Below are positions 22,859 through 30,912 of a DNA stretch of 35,323 bases, in pieces; the first letter of the stretch is position 1, and the number at the start of each line of letters is the position of its first letter. Source of the DNA: JANLTP01 sp031363055 (GTDB taxonomy: Bacteria > Pseudomonadota > Gammaproteobacteria > Burkholderiales > Burkholderiaceae_E); the NCBI GenBank assembly GCA_031363055.1, contig JANLTP010000232.1, positions 1-35,323 of the forward strand, in the 5' to 3' direction. Below the pieces are notes generated by a model, which had not been told where the DNA came from, searched no databases, and worked only from the letters and a program-made list of their open reading frames with translations. The position numbers were made by a program, and so were the translations under genes.

Positions 22859-24503
22859 ATACAGCCTCCTTGAAGGGTTGCAACCCGGTACGACGCACCA
22901 CATCGACAAATCGTTCGTGGTCGGCTTGGCGAAGACCCAGATAAGTCTTGATCAGGGTTTCGACCACATCGGGTACTTCATTACGGGCAAACGACGGCCC
23001 AATAATTTTCCCGATCGCCGCCTGATTGCCCTGGTTGCCACCGATGGTGATCTGATACCACTCCTCGCCGGCCTTATCGACCCCGAGAATGCCAATGTGA
23101 CCGACATGGTGATGGCCACACGCATTGATGCAGCCTGAAATATTCAGATCGAGCTCACCAATGTCGTACAGATAATCGAGGTCGGCAAAACGCCGTGTGA
23201 TCGAATCGGCCACCGGAATCGACACGGCATTGGCGAGGGAACAAAAGTCGCCGCCTGGACAACTGATGATATTGGTCAGTAATCCGACATTGGGCGCCGC
23301 CAATCCCAAAGCCGCAAGCTTTTCCCAAAGTACATACAGATCCTGCTGTTCGACGTCGGCCAACACCAGGTTTTGCTCATGGGTCACGCGCAATTCGCCA
23401 AAACTGTACCGATCAGCCAGATCGGCAACCGCGTCCATTTGTTCGGCCGTCATATCGCCCGGCGGCACACCCAGGCTCTTCAAGGAAATGGTGACTGCCG
23501 CATAACCGGCGACCCGATGCGCATGAACCGAACGACTCGACCAGCGACCGAACGCCTTGACGGTTTTGACGCGTTCGGCATGACCGACATCGGCACCCTG
23601 CAGTGCGCGATACGTGACTCGAGTAAAGCGCGATGTCACGCGATCGACCTCGGCTTGAATCAGGGTTGAATCGTTATCCTCAAGATGTACCCACTCGGCT
23701 TCGACCGCCTTGGCAAACGCGGGGGGTGTCATATCCTTGACAAGTATCTTGATGCGCGCCTTGTATTTGTTGTCGCGCCGTCCTGCCTGGTTATAAACCC
23801 GCAGAATGGCGTCGAGATAACTGAGCAGATGTTGCCACGGCAGAAAATCGCGAATGACGTGCCCGATCATGGGCGTGCGTCCGAGGCCACCGCCGACCAA
23901 CATCCGAAAACCGATGTCGCCGCCGTCGCTGCGCACGGCCACAATGCCGATGTCATGAACCTGGGTGGCGGCACGATCGTCGCTCGATCCACTGATCGCA
24001 ATCTTGAATTTTCGCGGCAGAAACGCGAACTCCGGATGGAACGTCGACCATTGCCGAATCAATTCGCCCCAAACCAGCGGATTGACAATTTCGTCGGGCG
24101 CGACACCCGCGAACTGATCCGAAGTGGTGTTGCGCACACAATTGCCACTGGTCTGAATGGCATGCAACTGCACGCTGGCCAATTCGGCCAGAATATCGGC
24201 AAAGTCTTCCAGCTTGGGCCAGTTGAACTGGATGTTCTGGCGGGTGCTGAAGTGACCATAACCACGGTCGTATTCGCGCGCGATAAAGGCCAACTTGCGC
24301 AGTTGCCGGGCCGACAGCAAACCATACGGAATGGCGACGCGCAGCATCGGCGCATGCTTTTGAATATAGAGGCCGTTTTGCAGACGCAGCGGACGAAATT
24401 CCTCTTCGCCGAGCTGGCCCGCAAAGTATCGTCGCATTTGATCGCGAACTTGCTCGACCCGCTCGTCTACCAGGCTTTGGTCGATATCATCGTAAATATA
24501 CAT
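22842..24503 (-). CDS. cysI: Sulfite/nitrite reductase hemoprotein (CysI-like)
   Basis: 553 residues. It reduces sulfite to sulfide (six electrons) in assimilatory sulfur metabolism, using siroheme coupled to a 4Fe-4S cluster. Seen: two half-domain repeats, IPYGLLSARQLRKLA, YGHFSTRQNIQFNW, the siroheme-binding TSGNCVRNTTSDQFAGV, KFKIAISGS, the cluster ligands CPGGDFC (near residue 415) and CINAC (near 456), and GCINACGHHHVGHIGILG. Linkage to DUF934 and cobA supports sulfite over nitrite as substrate. No flavoprotein partner (CysJ) is nearby, so electrons may come from ferredoxin or from a CysJ elsewhere. The start ATG is 152 bases from the divergent aminotransferase. Confidence 0.93.
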   Translation of the reverse strand: MYIYDDIDQSLVDERVEQVRDQMRRYFAGQLGEEEFRPLRLQNGLYIQKHAPMLRVAIPYGLLSARQLRKLAFIAREYDRGYGHFSTRQNIQFNWPKLEDFADILAELASVQLHAIQTSGNCVRNTTSDQFAGVAPDEIVNPLVWGELIRQWSTFHPEFAFLPRKFKIAISGSSDDRAATQVHDIGIVAVRSDGGDIGFRMLVGGGLGRTPMIGHVIRDFLPWQHLLSYLDAILRVYNQAGRRDNKYKARIKILVKDMTPPAFAKAVEAEWVHLEDNDSTLIQAEVDRVTSRFTRVTYRALQGADVGHAERVKTVKAFGRWSSRSVHAHRVAGYAAVTISLKSLGVPPGDMTAEQMDAVADLADRYSFGELRVTHEQNLVLADVEQQDLYVLWEKLAALGLAAPNVGLLTNIISCPGGDFCSLANAVSIPVADSITRRFADLDYLYDIGELDLNISGCINACGHHHVGHIGILGVDKAGEEWYQITIGGNQGNQAAIGKIIGPSFARNEVPDVVETLIKTYLGLRQADHERFVDVVRRTGLQPFKEAVYAEAD

Positions 24504-24553
24504 GGCACTGATTCCTCACCGCGAATCTTGAGGCCTGCCGGCCAAGCCGTGAA

Positions 24554-24571
24554 CGAAGCAAAAATACTTCG
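24554..24571. repeat. Inverted repeat upstream of cysI
   Basis: CGAAG and CTTCG flank the eight-base A-rich loop CAAAAATA, about 50 bases upstream of the cysI start in the divergent spacer. It might be a regulator site for the sulfur operon; there is no direct support. Confidence 0.25.
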
Positions 24572-24607
24572 CTTATGCGTTTTGGATATGAGTACACGGG
24601 TGACTTC

Positions 24608-24613
24608 TATAAT
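24608..24613 (+). promoter_or_regulatory. Possible -10 element for the aminotransferase gene
   Basis: A perfect TATAAT hexamer lies 42 bases before the aminotransferase start. The best upstream -35-like word is TTGGAT at 24582-24587, but the 20-base spacer is too long, so only the -10 is convincing. Confidence 0.3.
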
Positions 24614-24655
24614 TAAGCCTCCCGAATCAACCGCCCCGGAATCAACTGACCCAAC

Positions 24656-25855
24656 ATGAATCCAGCAGGATCAACGGCCGCGAGGCCCGCACTAGCCCGC
24701 AGAACTGACCAAATTGCCCCGTTCCAGGTCATGGAACTCGTCAAGCGCGCCAATGCGCTGGCCGCGCTGGGCAATCCGGTCATTCATATGAGCATCGGCG
24801 AACCAGATTTCACCGCCCCGCCCCAAGTTATTGCTGCGCTGGAGATGGCGGCGCGTGCAGGGCGCACCCAATACACGGCAGCAACCGGTATTGCACCCTT
24901 GCGGCAGGCGATTTCCGACTACTACTTGCGCCAGTTCGACGTCTGCGTGCCGACGTCTCGAATTATCGTGACGGCCGGCGCCTCAGCCGCGTTATCGCTG
25001 GCTTGTGCAGCTCTGGTCAACCCCGGCGACGAAGTGCTCATGACCGACCCGAGTTACCCGTGCAACCGACATTTCGTGGCCGCCTGTGACGGCCGGGCGC
25101 GGCTCGTGCCGGTTGGGCCCGAAAGTCGCTTCCAACTGACCGACGCTCTGTTGCGTCAACATTGGAATCCATCGGTTCGAGGCGCACTGCTCGCGACCCC
25201 GGCCAATCCAACCGGCACCTCGATTCCATTTGGCGAACTCGGACTGATCCTGGCCAGCCTGCGCGAGCGTCAGGCCTTTGCGATCGTCGACGAGATTTAT
25301 CTGGGTCTTTCCTACGAAAACCAGGGCAAGGCGCGATCAGCACTCGAGTGGGGTGAAGACATCATTGTCACCAACAGCTTTTCGAAATACTTCAGCATGA
25401 CCGGCTGGCGACTTGGCTGGCTGGTAGTGCCCGATTATTGGGCCGATACGTTCGAGAAGCTCGCCCAGAATCTTTATATCTGCCCGTCCAGCCTGGCGCA
25501 ACACGCGGCTCTGGCTTGCTTCGAGCCTGACACCATGGCGATTTTTGAGCAGCGTCGCTTGGAATTTCAGCAACGTCGTGATTACCTGTTACCGCAATTG
25601 CGAGCCATGGGCTTTGTCATACCGGCGCCGCCCGATGGCGCCTTTTATATTTACCTCGATTGCAGCCGCTTCGGCAAAGACAGCTCACTCTTCGCGGCCG
25701 ATTTGCTGGAACAGGAATATGTCTCGCTGGTTCCCGGCGATGATTTCGGCTTTCATGAACCGAAACGCTATTTGCGATTGTCCTACGCCACAGCGATGCC
25801 AAAGCTCGAAGAAGCGATGCTTCGAATGGCGCGCTTCACTGCGTCGTATTGCTGA
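24656..25855 (+). CDS. Class I/II PLP-dependent aminotransferase
   Basis: 399 residues, the expected length for fold-type I subgroup I aminotransferases. Seen: SIGEPDFTAP near residue 46, QYTAATGIAPLRQAI, TAGASAALSLA, DPSYPCNRHF, the cofactor-contact TPANPTGT with N184, VDEIYLGLSY with D212 and Y215, and the PLP lysine K244 in NSFSKYFSMTGWRLGW. The C-terminal GAFYIYLDCS and LRLSYA segment holds the arginine expected to bind the substrate carboxylate. The amino-acid specificity (aspartate, alanine, aromatic or other) cannot be told from the motifs. It is transcribed away from cysI and alone in its direction. Its last 20 bases overlap the convergent lytic transglycosylase gene. Confidence 0.9.
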   Translation: MNPAGSTAARPALARRTDQIAPFQVMELVKRANALAALGNPVIHMSIGEPDFTAPPQVIAALEMAARAGRTQYTAATGIAPLRQAISDYYLRQFDVCVPTSRIIVTAGASAALSLACAALVNPGDEVLMTDPSYPCNRHFVAACDGRARLVPVGPESRFQLTDALLRQHWNPSVRGALLATPANPTGTSIPFGELGLILASLRERQAFAIVDEIYLGLSYENQGKARSALEWGEDIIVTNSFSKYFSMTGWRLGWLVVPDYWADTFEKLAQNLYICPSSLAQHAALACFEPDTMAIFEQRRLEFQQRRDYLLPQLRAMGFVIPAPPDGAFYIYLDCSRFGKDSSLFAADLLEQEYVSLVPGDDFGFHEPKRYLRLSYATAMPKLEEAMLRMARFTASYC

Positions 25856-26810
25856 GCTCCACAGGCGCCGCCGACGCAGGCTCCGGAATGCGCACGATGT
25901 CGGCAGGATTTCTACTGGTTTCGCTGGGCTCGTAGTTGACCTGGTTTTTAATTTCAATAATGCTTGGACCACCGACTACTTTGACGACCTCTGTACTGAC
26001 CGTCGGCTTGACGGCAACCACGTTCATTGGCCGCCCCTGCGCAACTGCGGCCAGCCGCTCGCGCTCGACGAGTACCTTGTCACCATAGCCACTATCGCTG
26101 GACATGAAGGCTGCACCCACGTAGGACTTCAACCCCGATTCAATACTGCCGTCGCGGTCGATGTAGTCCTTGAGAATTTTGGCGCCGACGCGAATATTGG
26201 CCAGCGGATCAAAGGCGGCGGCGACTCCGCCAAACGGTGTGAATTTATCGGCGTGAACCCGCGTCAGTACTTGCATGAGGCCCTGTGCGCCTTTGTTGCT
26301 TTTGGCGTTCGGATCAAAACTGGACTCGATGCCCATGATGGCCAGAATCAGCCAGGGATCGAGCTTCAAATCACGCGCGACCCGGTAAGACAAGTCGACA
26401 AATTCCTGCGCACTTTCGAGCGCTACCCGGTAACGTTTCGCCAGGAACTGCGCAAGCGTGTGTTGTTCACGTGTCAATTGACGGGCGTCCGCGCGCGTCG
26501 CGAGTTCCGCCGGCTGCGAAGTACCGGACAAACTGCTCGCGCGCGAGTCGCCAAATCGCAAATCGGTGATCCGCGCGGCAGCACCTCGCGTTTCAGCGCT
26601 CAAGACTCCCAACGGATCGGCTTGCTGCTCGAACAAACGATTCTCCGACCAGGTTGCCGTCAGTTGAAATATGCCCGCGTTCCAGAATGAGCCACCGACG
26701 ATGACCGCCAACGACAAACAGATGGACAACATTGGCCCGAGTAGGGGAATACTAGGCAATGCCGCACTCAATGGCGACGGCATTTCAGTCGAATGGGGCA
26801 TTCGATGCAT
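25836..26810 (-). CDS. Soluble lytic murein transglycosylase-like protein (SLT domain)
   Basis: 324 residues from the ATG at 26810, which has AGAGG six bases upstream; the ATG two codons earlier (26816) abuts that site and is less likely. A hydrophobic helix at about residues 26-45 serves as signal anchor. The SLT domain spans about 135-245: the catalytic Glu (E162 from this start) in AIMGIESSFDPNAKSNKGAQGLMQVL, DPLANIRVGAKILKDYI, and the final AYVGAA-like SYVGAAF segment. Such enzymes cleave the MurNAc-GlcNAc bond with formation of 1,6-anhydro-MurNAc in the periplasm. Residues 50-130 and the last 75 residues are of unknown role. It is convergent with the aminotransferase, overlapping by 20 bases. 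Confidence 0.87.
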   Translation of the reverse strand: MHRMPHSTEMPSPLSAALPSIPLLGPMLSICLSLAVIVGGSFWNAGIFQLTATWSENRLFEQQADPLGVLSAETRGAAARITDLRFGDSRASSLSGTSQPAELATRADARQLTREQHTLAQFLAKRYRVALESAQEFVDLSYRVARDLKLDPWLILAIMGIESSFDPNAKSNKGAQGLMQVLTRVHADKFTPFGGVAAAFDPLANIRVGAKILKDYIDRDGSIESGLKSYVGAAFMSSDSGYGDKVLVERERLAAVAQGRPMNVVAVKPTVSTEVVKVVGGPSIIEIKNQVNYEPSETSRNPADIVRIPEPASAAPVELSNTTQ

Positions 26811-26882
26811 AAACATCCTCTCGTTATGTACTTGCTAGCAACAGCTAACCGACCCCATTCGACGAGAGGTTCAGGCAGGGCT

Positions 26883-26924
26883 CTTAAAATACAACAGAAC
26901 ACCCAGCAGTGTTGTAATTTTAAG
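26883..26924. repeat. Long AT-rich inverted repeat between the transglycosylase and ubiD
   Basis: Arms CTTAAAATACAACA and TGTTGTAATTTTAAG pair over 14 bases with a single-base bulge, around a 13-base loop. It lies in the divergent spacer 73 bases in front of the transglycosylase and 95 bases in front of ubiD. Placement in a divergent promoter region suggests a regulatory site or an RNA hairpin. As neither gene ends here, a terminator is not expected. Confidence 0.5.
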
Positions 26925-26931
26925 AAACCAA

Positions 26932-26945
26932 TTGACATTGGTCAA
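26932..26945. promoter_or_regulatory. Palindromic TTGAC-N4-GTCAA site upstream of ubiD
   Basis: TTGACATTGGTCAA has perfect 5-bp arms. Its left half is also a full TTGACA -35 word on the plus strand, but no good -10 element follows at the right distance. It sits eight bases from the long AT-rich inverted repeat. Confidence 0.3.
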
Positions 26946-27019
26946 ACGAAGTTCAGTGCGACAATCCGATTCAGGCTGATTTGTATGCCTGTGCCTTGGC
27001 TCCGATTTACTGATAATCC

Positions 27020-28576
27020 ATGAAATACATCGATTTACGTGACTTCATCCAGCAACTCCTTGAACGAGGCGAGTTAAAAAAAATCACGCAAGCGGTGTCA
27101 CCCCGGCTGGAAATGACCGAGATTGCGGACCGGGTATTGCGCAGCCAAGGTCCCGCCCTACTGTTTGAGAACCCGCAAGACGGCGCACGACGTTATTCAA
27201 CGCCGGTTCTGGTGAACCTGTTTGGAACACCCCAGCGGGTTGCCCTGGGGCTGGGTGAAGAATCGGTGGCGGCACTGCGCGAGGTTGGCAAGTTATTGGC
27301 CTACTTGAAGGAACCCGATCCACCGAAAGGTTTTCGCGATGCTTGGGACAAATGGCCGGTCCTCAAGCAAGTGCTCAACATGTCGCCCCGCGTGCTCGGC
27401 CATGCACCGTGCCAGAGCAAGGTCTTCGAGGGAAAACACGTCGATCTTGGCCAACTGCCTGTTCAGACCTGTTGGCCCGGTGATGCCGCGCCACTGATTA
27501 CCTGGGGATTGGTGGTCACGCGCGGGCCCAACAAGACTCGACAAAATTTGGGCATTTACCGGCAACAAGTAGTTGCGCCGAACAAGACCATCATGCGATG
27601 GTTGGCGCATCGCGGCGGCGCCCTGGATTTCCGCGATCATGCCGACGTGCATCCCGCGCTGCCCTTCCCGATCGCAGTCGCACTCGGCGCTGATCCGGCC
27701 ACGATCCTCGGCGCAGTCACCCCCGTGCCGGACTCGTTGTCGGAATATCAGTTTGCCGGACTGCTACGCGGCAGCAAGACCGAATTGGTCAAATGCCTAG
27801 GCAACGACTTGCAGGTGCCAGCCAGCGCCGAGATGGTCCTCGAAGGATCGATTCAACCCGATCCTGACTTCAGTCGTACGCGTGCGCTGGCCGCAGATAT
27901 GGGTATCAAGGGCGAACTGCCCAAAGCAGCGTGCACAGGCTGGGAAATGGCCTTCGAAGGACCGTTCGGTGATCACACCGGTTACTACAATGAGCAGGAC
28001 TGGTTTCCAGTGTTCAGCATTGACCGAATCAGTCAGCGCGACCAGCCGATTTACCACTCTACTTACACCGGCAAGCCCCCCGATGAGCCGGCGATTCTGG
28101 GCGTCGCGCTCAACGAAGTGTTCGTTCCGTTACTGACCAAACAGTTCAGCGAGATCACCGATTTCTATCTGCCACCGGAAGGTTGCTCCTATCGATTGGC
28201 AGTGGTGTCGATCAAGAAACAATATCCGGGACATGCCAAACGGGTCATGTTCGGCATCTGGAGTTTCTTGCGGCAGTTCATGTACACCAAATTCATCATC
28301 GTGACCGATGACGACGTCAATATCCGCGACTGGAAGGAAGTCATTTGGGCCATGACCACCCGGGTTGATCCGCTGCGCGATTCAACGCTGGTAGATCACA
28401 CGCCGATTGATTATCTTGATTTCGCATCGCCGGTGTCAGGCCTGGGCTCGAAAATGGGCATCGACGCGACCCACAAATGGCCCGGTGAAACCAACCGAGA
28501 GTGGGGCCGCACCATTACCATGGACCCGCTGGTTAAAAAACGCATCGACGAGCAGTGGCAAAGCCTGGGTCTGTGA
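27020..28576 (+). CDS. ubiD: UbiD family prenylated-FMN-dependent decarboxylase (4-hydroxy-3-polyprenylbenzoate decarboxylase)
   Basis: 518 residues; E. coli UbiD has 497 and aligns nearly throughout. It removes the carboxyl group of 4-hydroxy-3-polyprenylbenzoate in ubiquinone synthesis, using prenylated FMN made by UbiX. Seen: DLRDFIQQLLERGELKKI, TCWPGDAAPLITWGL, RQNLGIYRQQ with the cofactor-site Arg, MRWLAHRGGA, VALGADPATILGAVTPVP, EGPFGDHTGYYNE with the catalytic acids, and SPVSGLGSKMGIDATHKWPGET. About 25 extra residues (near 275-300) stand just before EGPFGDHTGYYNE compared with E. coli. The start ATG has a poor ribosome-binding site. No ubiX is in the window. It converges with dacB with only nine bases between the stops. 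Confidence 0.95.
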   Translation: MKYIDLRDFIQQLLERGELKKITQAVSPRLEMTEIADRVLRSQGPALLFENPQDGARRYSTPVLVNLFGTPQRVALGLGEESVAALREVGKLLAYLKEPDPPKGFRDAWDKWPVLKQVLNMSPRVLGHAPCQSKVFEGKHVDLGQLPVQTCWPGDAAPLITWGLVVTRGPNKTRQNLGIYRQQVVAPNKTIMRWLAHRGGALDFRDHADVHPALPFPIAVALGADPATILGAVTPVPDSLSEYQFAGLLRGSKTELVKCLGNDLQVPASAEMVLEGSIQPDPDFSRTRALAADMGIKGELPKAACTGWEMAFEGPFGDHTGYYNEQDWFPVFSIDRISQRDQPIYHSTYTGKPPDEPAILGVALNEVFVPLLTKQFSEITDFYLPPEGCSYRLAVVSIKKQYPGHAKRVMFGIWSFLRQFMYTKFIIVTDDDVNIRDWKEVIWAMTTRVDPLRDSTLVDHTPIDYLDFASPVSGLGSKMGIDATHKWPGETNREWGRTITMDPLVKKRIDEQWQSLGL

Positions 28577-28585
28577 ACGGACCCA

Positions 28586-30061
28586 CTAACCGTTGGCGTA
28601 AACCCAGCGTAACAACTCGTCTTGCGCCGGTGCACTGCGCTCAGCACGTGGCCCGTTGATAAGCATGACCAGCGCATAACGTTTACCGGACGCCGCGTCG
28701 ACATAACCGGCGATGGCTCGAACATCATTCAGACTGCCGGTCTTGATCCAGGCCCGTCCGGTGATCGGCTCGGCTTGCAAGCGCGATTTCATGGTGCCAT
28801 CCATCCCAACACGCGGCAGCGACTCACGCAGTAAATCGGCATGTGCGCTGCGCGACATATGAATGAGCAGGCGCGCCAGATGCTCGGCGCTGATGCGCTC
28901 ATTGCGAGACAGCCCGGAGCCATTTTCGACGTAGAGTTCGGGAAACTTCAGGCCGTTCCGGCCGAGCCACCGATGCAGAAAGCTGCGCGCATCCTCAATG
29001 GTCGGCGACGACTGATTCTCGACGGCGGTACTTTGCAAAAGCACCTGCCGCGCCATGACGTTATTGCTGAACTTGTTGATATCCAGGACCACTTCGCCCA
29101 GGGTCCGCGGTGAAGTCCATTCGAACCACGACGCGCCCTGTGCCGCACCGCGCTCAATCCGGGTCTTGCCGCTCCAGGCACCGCCAGCAGCAAGCCAGGC
29201 CGCCTTGAAAAACGCGTGCGCAAACTGACGGTGCGTCAACACGGCCGCAAACAGATTCTGCTCGCCACATTCGCTTGAGTAGGTGCCCGAGACCTTGATC
29301 ACCGGCTTCTGATCAGTACCGTTATCCCGGATGACCAGACCACCGGCGCCGTAACGACAGCGCCCACGAGCAATGCGCACTTCGTTGTCAATGCTGACAT
29401 CCGCCAGAGGCGGATCGAGCACAATATCGACCGAGTCGACGCGCGGTGTAATGACAAACTTGGTCGCCTTGAAATTCAGCAACACACCGTGCGGGCGAAC
29501 GTTGTACGGCTGCGATGAGTCACCATCAATCTGCTCGACACTGCGATCATCGAGCGCAAAAACGCCGTCATCGAGCACCAGATTGCCGGCGATCTCACGC
29601 AGCCCGGCCTCGCGCATGCGCGCAATGATTTCAATCAGATCCTCAATCACCAGTTTCGGATCGCCACCGCCCTGCACAATCAAGTCACCATTAAGGACGC
29701 CGTCGCGCAGTTCGCCGCGCAAGTACACCCGTGTCTTCCATCGATAGTCGGCGCCGAGTCGCGATAACGCCGCATAGGTCGTCAACAGTTTCATCGTTGA
29801 CGCCGGATTCAACGCTTCGTCGGCGTTCACATTCAAAAGCGGTTGACCGCCGCCGAGCGGCACGACATAAACGCCGACATCCTGTACCGGCAAGTTCAGG
29901 TTACGCATCGCCTGCAGCACCGAGTTCGGCAGACTTTGCGCGTTCGATGGCACCGCAACGGCTGTCATCAGCAAAAGTGCGAGGAGATTCACCGACCAGG
30001 CGTGGAAGCGGGCGTGGAAGCGGGCGTGGAAGCGGGCGCGGAGACGGGCGCGGATTTTCAT
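28586..30061 (-). CDS. dacB: D-alanyl-D-alanine carboxypeptidase/endopeptidase (PBP4, family S13)
   Basis: 491 residues. It trims or cuts peptide cross-links of peptidoglycan in the periplasm. The three penicillin-binding motifs are present: S88-T-M-K91, S332-N-N and K440-T-G. The large insertion between the first two motifs, with GGGDPKL and DDGVF, is typical of PBP4. The N-terminus is unusual: about 22 residues rich in Arg and His, with HARF repeated three times, come before the hydrophobic signal core VNLLALLLMTAVAVPSNAQ. The repeat is encoded by a 12-bp tandem repeat. No better start was found inside. No clear ribosome-binding site precedes the ATG at 30061. Confidence 0.93.
   Translation of the reverse strand: MKIRARLRARFHARFHARFHAWSVNLLALLLMTAVAVPSNAQSLPNSVLQAMRNLNLPVQDVGVYVVPLGGGQPLLNVNADEALNPASTMKLLTTYAALSRLGADYRWKTRVYLRGELRDGVLNGDLIVQGGGDPKLVIEDLIEIIARMREAGLREIAGNLVLDDGVFALDDRSVEQIDGDSSQPYNVRPHGVLLNFKATKFVITPRVDSVDIVLDPPLADVSIDNEVRIARGRCRYGAGGLVIRDNGTDQKPVIKVSGTYSSECGEQNLFAAVLTHRQFAHAFFKAAWLAAGGAWSGKTRIERGAAQGASWFEWTSPRTLGEVVLDINKFSNNVMARQVLLQSTAVENQSSPTIEDARSFLHRWLGRNGLKFPELYVENGSGLSRNERISAEHLARLLIHMSRSAHADLLRESLPRVGMDGTMKSRLQAEPITGRAWIKTGSLNDVRAIAGYVDAASGKRYALVMLINGPRAERSAPAQDELLRWVYANG
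30001..30048. repeat. 12-bp tandem repeat inside the dacB 5' end
   Basis: Three identical copies of CGTGGAAGCGGG (30001-30012, 30013-30024, 30025-30036) and one diverged copy CGCGGAGACGGG (30037-30048). On the coding strand they give the period-four HARF residues of the PBP4 N-terminal region. Copy-number change would keep the reading frame. Confidence 0.85.
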
Positions 30062-30132
30062 CGGGGCCGCTGCGCTGATAGAGGCTGGAAAGGTAACATG
30101 GTGGGAATCGTATCAAAAGAGGATCAGTTCGG

Positions 30133-30477
30133 ATGAGTTATTACAGCCATCATGTCTTTTTCTGTACCAACCAGCGCGAACCGGGACCAGACGGTCAGAC
30201 GCGTCCCTGCTGCGCAACAAAAAATGCGTCCGCGATGCGCGACTATGCCAAGAAGAAGGTCAAGTCCCTGGGCCTGGCCGGCGAGCAGAAGGTCCGGGTC
30301 AACAACGCCGGCTGCCTGGATCGCTGCGAGGAAGGTCCGTGCCTCGTCATCTATCCGCAGGGCGTGTGGTACACCTATGTGGATCAGGAAGATATCGATG
30401 AAATAATCGATAGCCACCTGGTCAAGGGACAGATCGTCAATCGGTTACGCTTGCCCGATCATGGCACTGATGCTTAA
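30133..30477 (+). CDS. Thioredoxin-like [2Fe-2S] ferredoxin
   Basis: 114 residues. Cysteines C11, C26/C27, C61 and C65 match the ligand spacing of the thioredoxin-fold 2Fe-2S ferredoxins (NuoE-related/Shethna type), with the loop NNAGCLDRCEEGPCLVIYPQGVWY. An electron-transfer role in the cytoplasm is likely; the partner is unknown. The length and the C-terminal helix (DIDEIIDSHLVKGQIVNRL) fit the family. The ATG has GAGG ten bases upstream. It lies 71 bases from the divergent dacB start, and msrB follows 42 bases downstream in the same direction, so the two may be co-transcribed. Confidence 0.88.
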   Translation: MSYYSHHVFFCTNQREPGPDGQTRPCCATKNASAMRDYAKKKVKSLGLAGEQKVRVNNAGCLDRCEEGPCLVIYPQGVWYTYVDQEDIDEIIDSHLVKGQIVNRLRLPDHGTDA

Positions 30478-30519
30478 GTGCGCGCCGACAACCATTATTT
30501 ATTGCTTGATTGAATCAAA

Positions 30520-30912
30520 ATGACTGACAAAGTGAACAAAACCGAAGCTCAATGGAAACAGCAATTGAGCGCTGAACAATTTCTGGTGCTGCGCCGCGAA
30601 GGCACCGAGCGATCATTCACCAGCCGCTTGAATGACGAATATCGCAAAGGCAAGTTTGTCTGCGCGGCCTGCGATCAGCCACTCTTTACCAGCGAGATGA
30701 AGTTCGACAGTGGCACCGGCTGGCCGAGCTTTCACACAACCTTGCCGGGAGCCTTCGAAACCAGTCGCGACTTCAAGATGATTCTGCCGCGCACCGAATA
30801 TCACTGTTCACGTTGCGGTGGCCATCACGGCCATGTATTTGACGATGGTCCGGCGCCCACCGGGCAGCGGTTTTGCAACAATGGCGTCGCGCTCAAATTT
30901 ATTGCGGACTAG
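30520..30912 (+). CDS. msrB: Peptide-methionine (R)-S-oxide reductase MsrB
   Basis: 130 residues, a single-domain MsrB. It reduces the R-epimer of methionine sulfoxide in oxidised proteins, with electrons from thioredoxin. Seen: the N-terminal LSAEQFLVLRREGTERSFTS, two zinc-binding CxxC pairs (C48/C51 and C96/C99), FDSGTGWPSFHTTLPGA, HHGHVFDDGPAPTGQRFCNNGVAL with catalytic C119 in the RFC motif. No ribosome-binding site is obvious before the ATG. It lies behind the ferredoxin-like gene and overlaps the convergent methyltransferase by four bases at the stops. Confidence 0.96.
   Translation: MTDKVNKTEAQWKQQLSAEQFLVLRREGTERSFTSRLNDEYRKGKFVCAACDQPLFTSEMKFDSGTGWPSFHTTLPGAFETSRDFKMILPRTEYHCSRCGGHHGHVFDDGPAPTGQRFCNNGVALKFIAD

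Noticed and set aside
23685..24659. Plus-strand open frame of 324 codons antisense to cysI
   Set aside because: Mirror of a strongly conserved gene; no motif, and it would run through the promoter region of the next gene.
25545..26690. Long plus-strand open frame (381 codons) across the aminotransferase end and the transglycosylase gene
   Set aside because: It lies antisense to the SLT-domain gene and out of frame with the aminotransferase; its translation is Arg/Cys/Trp-rich without family resemblance, whereas the two overlapped genes have clear motifs.
27012..27017. GATAAT as a -10 promoter element for ubiD
   Set aside because: It ends two bases before the ATG, so transcription would begin inside the coding region.
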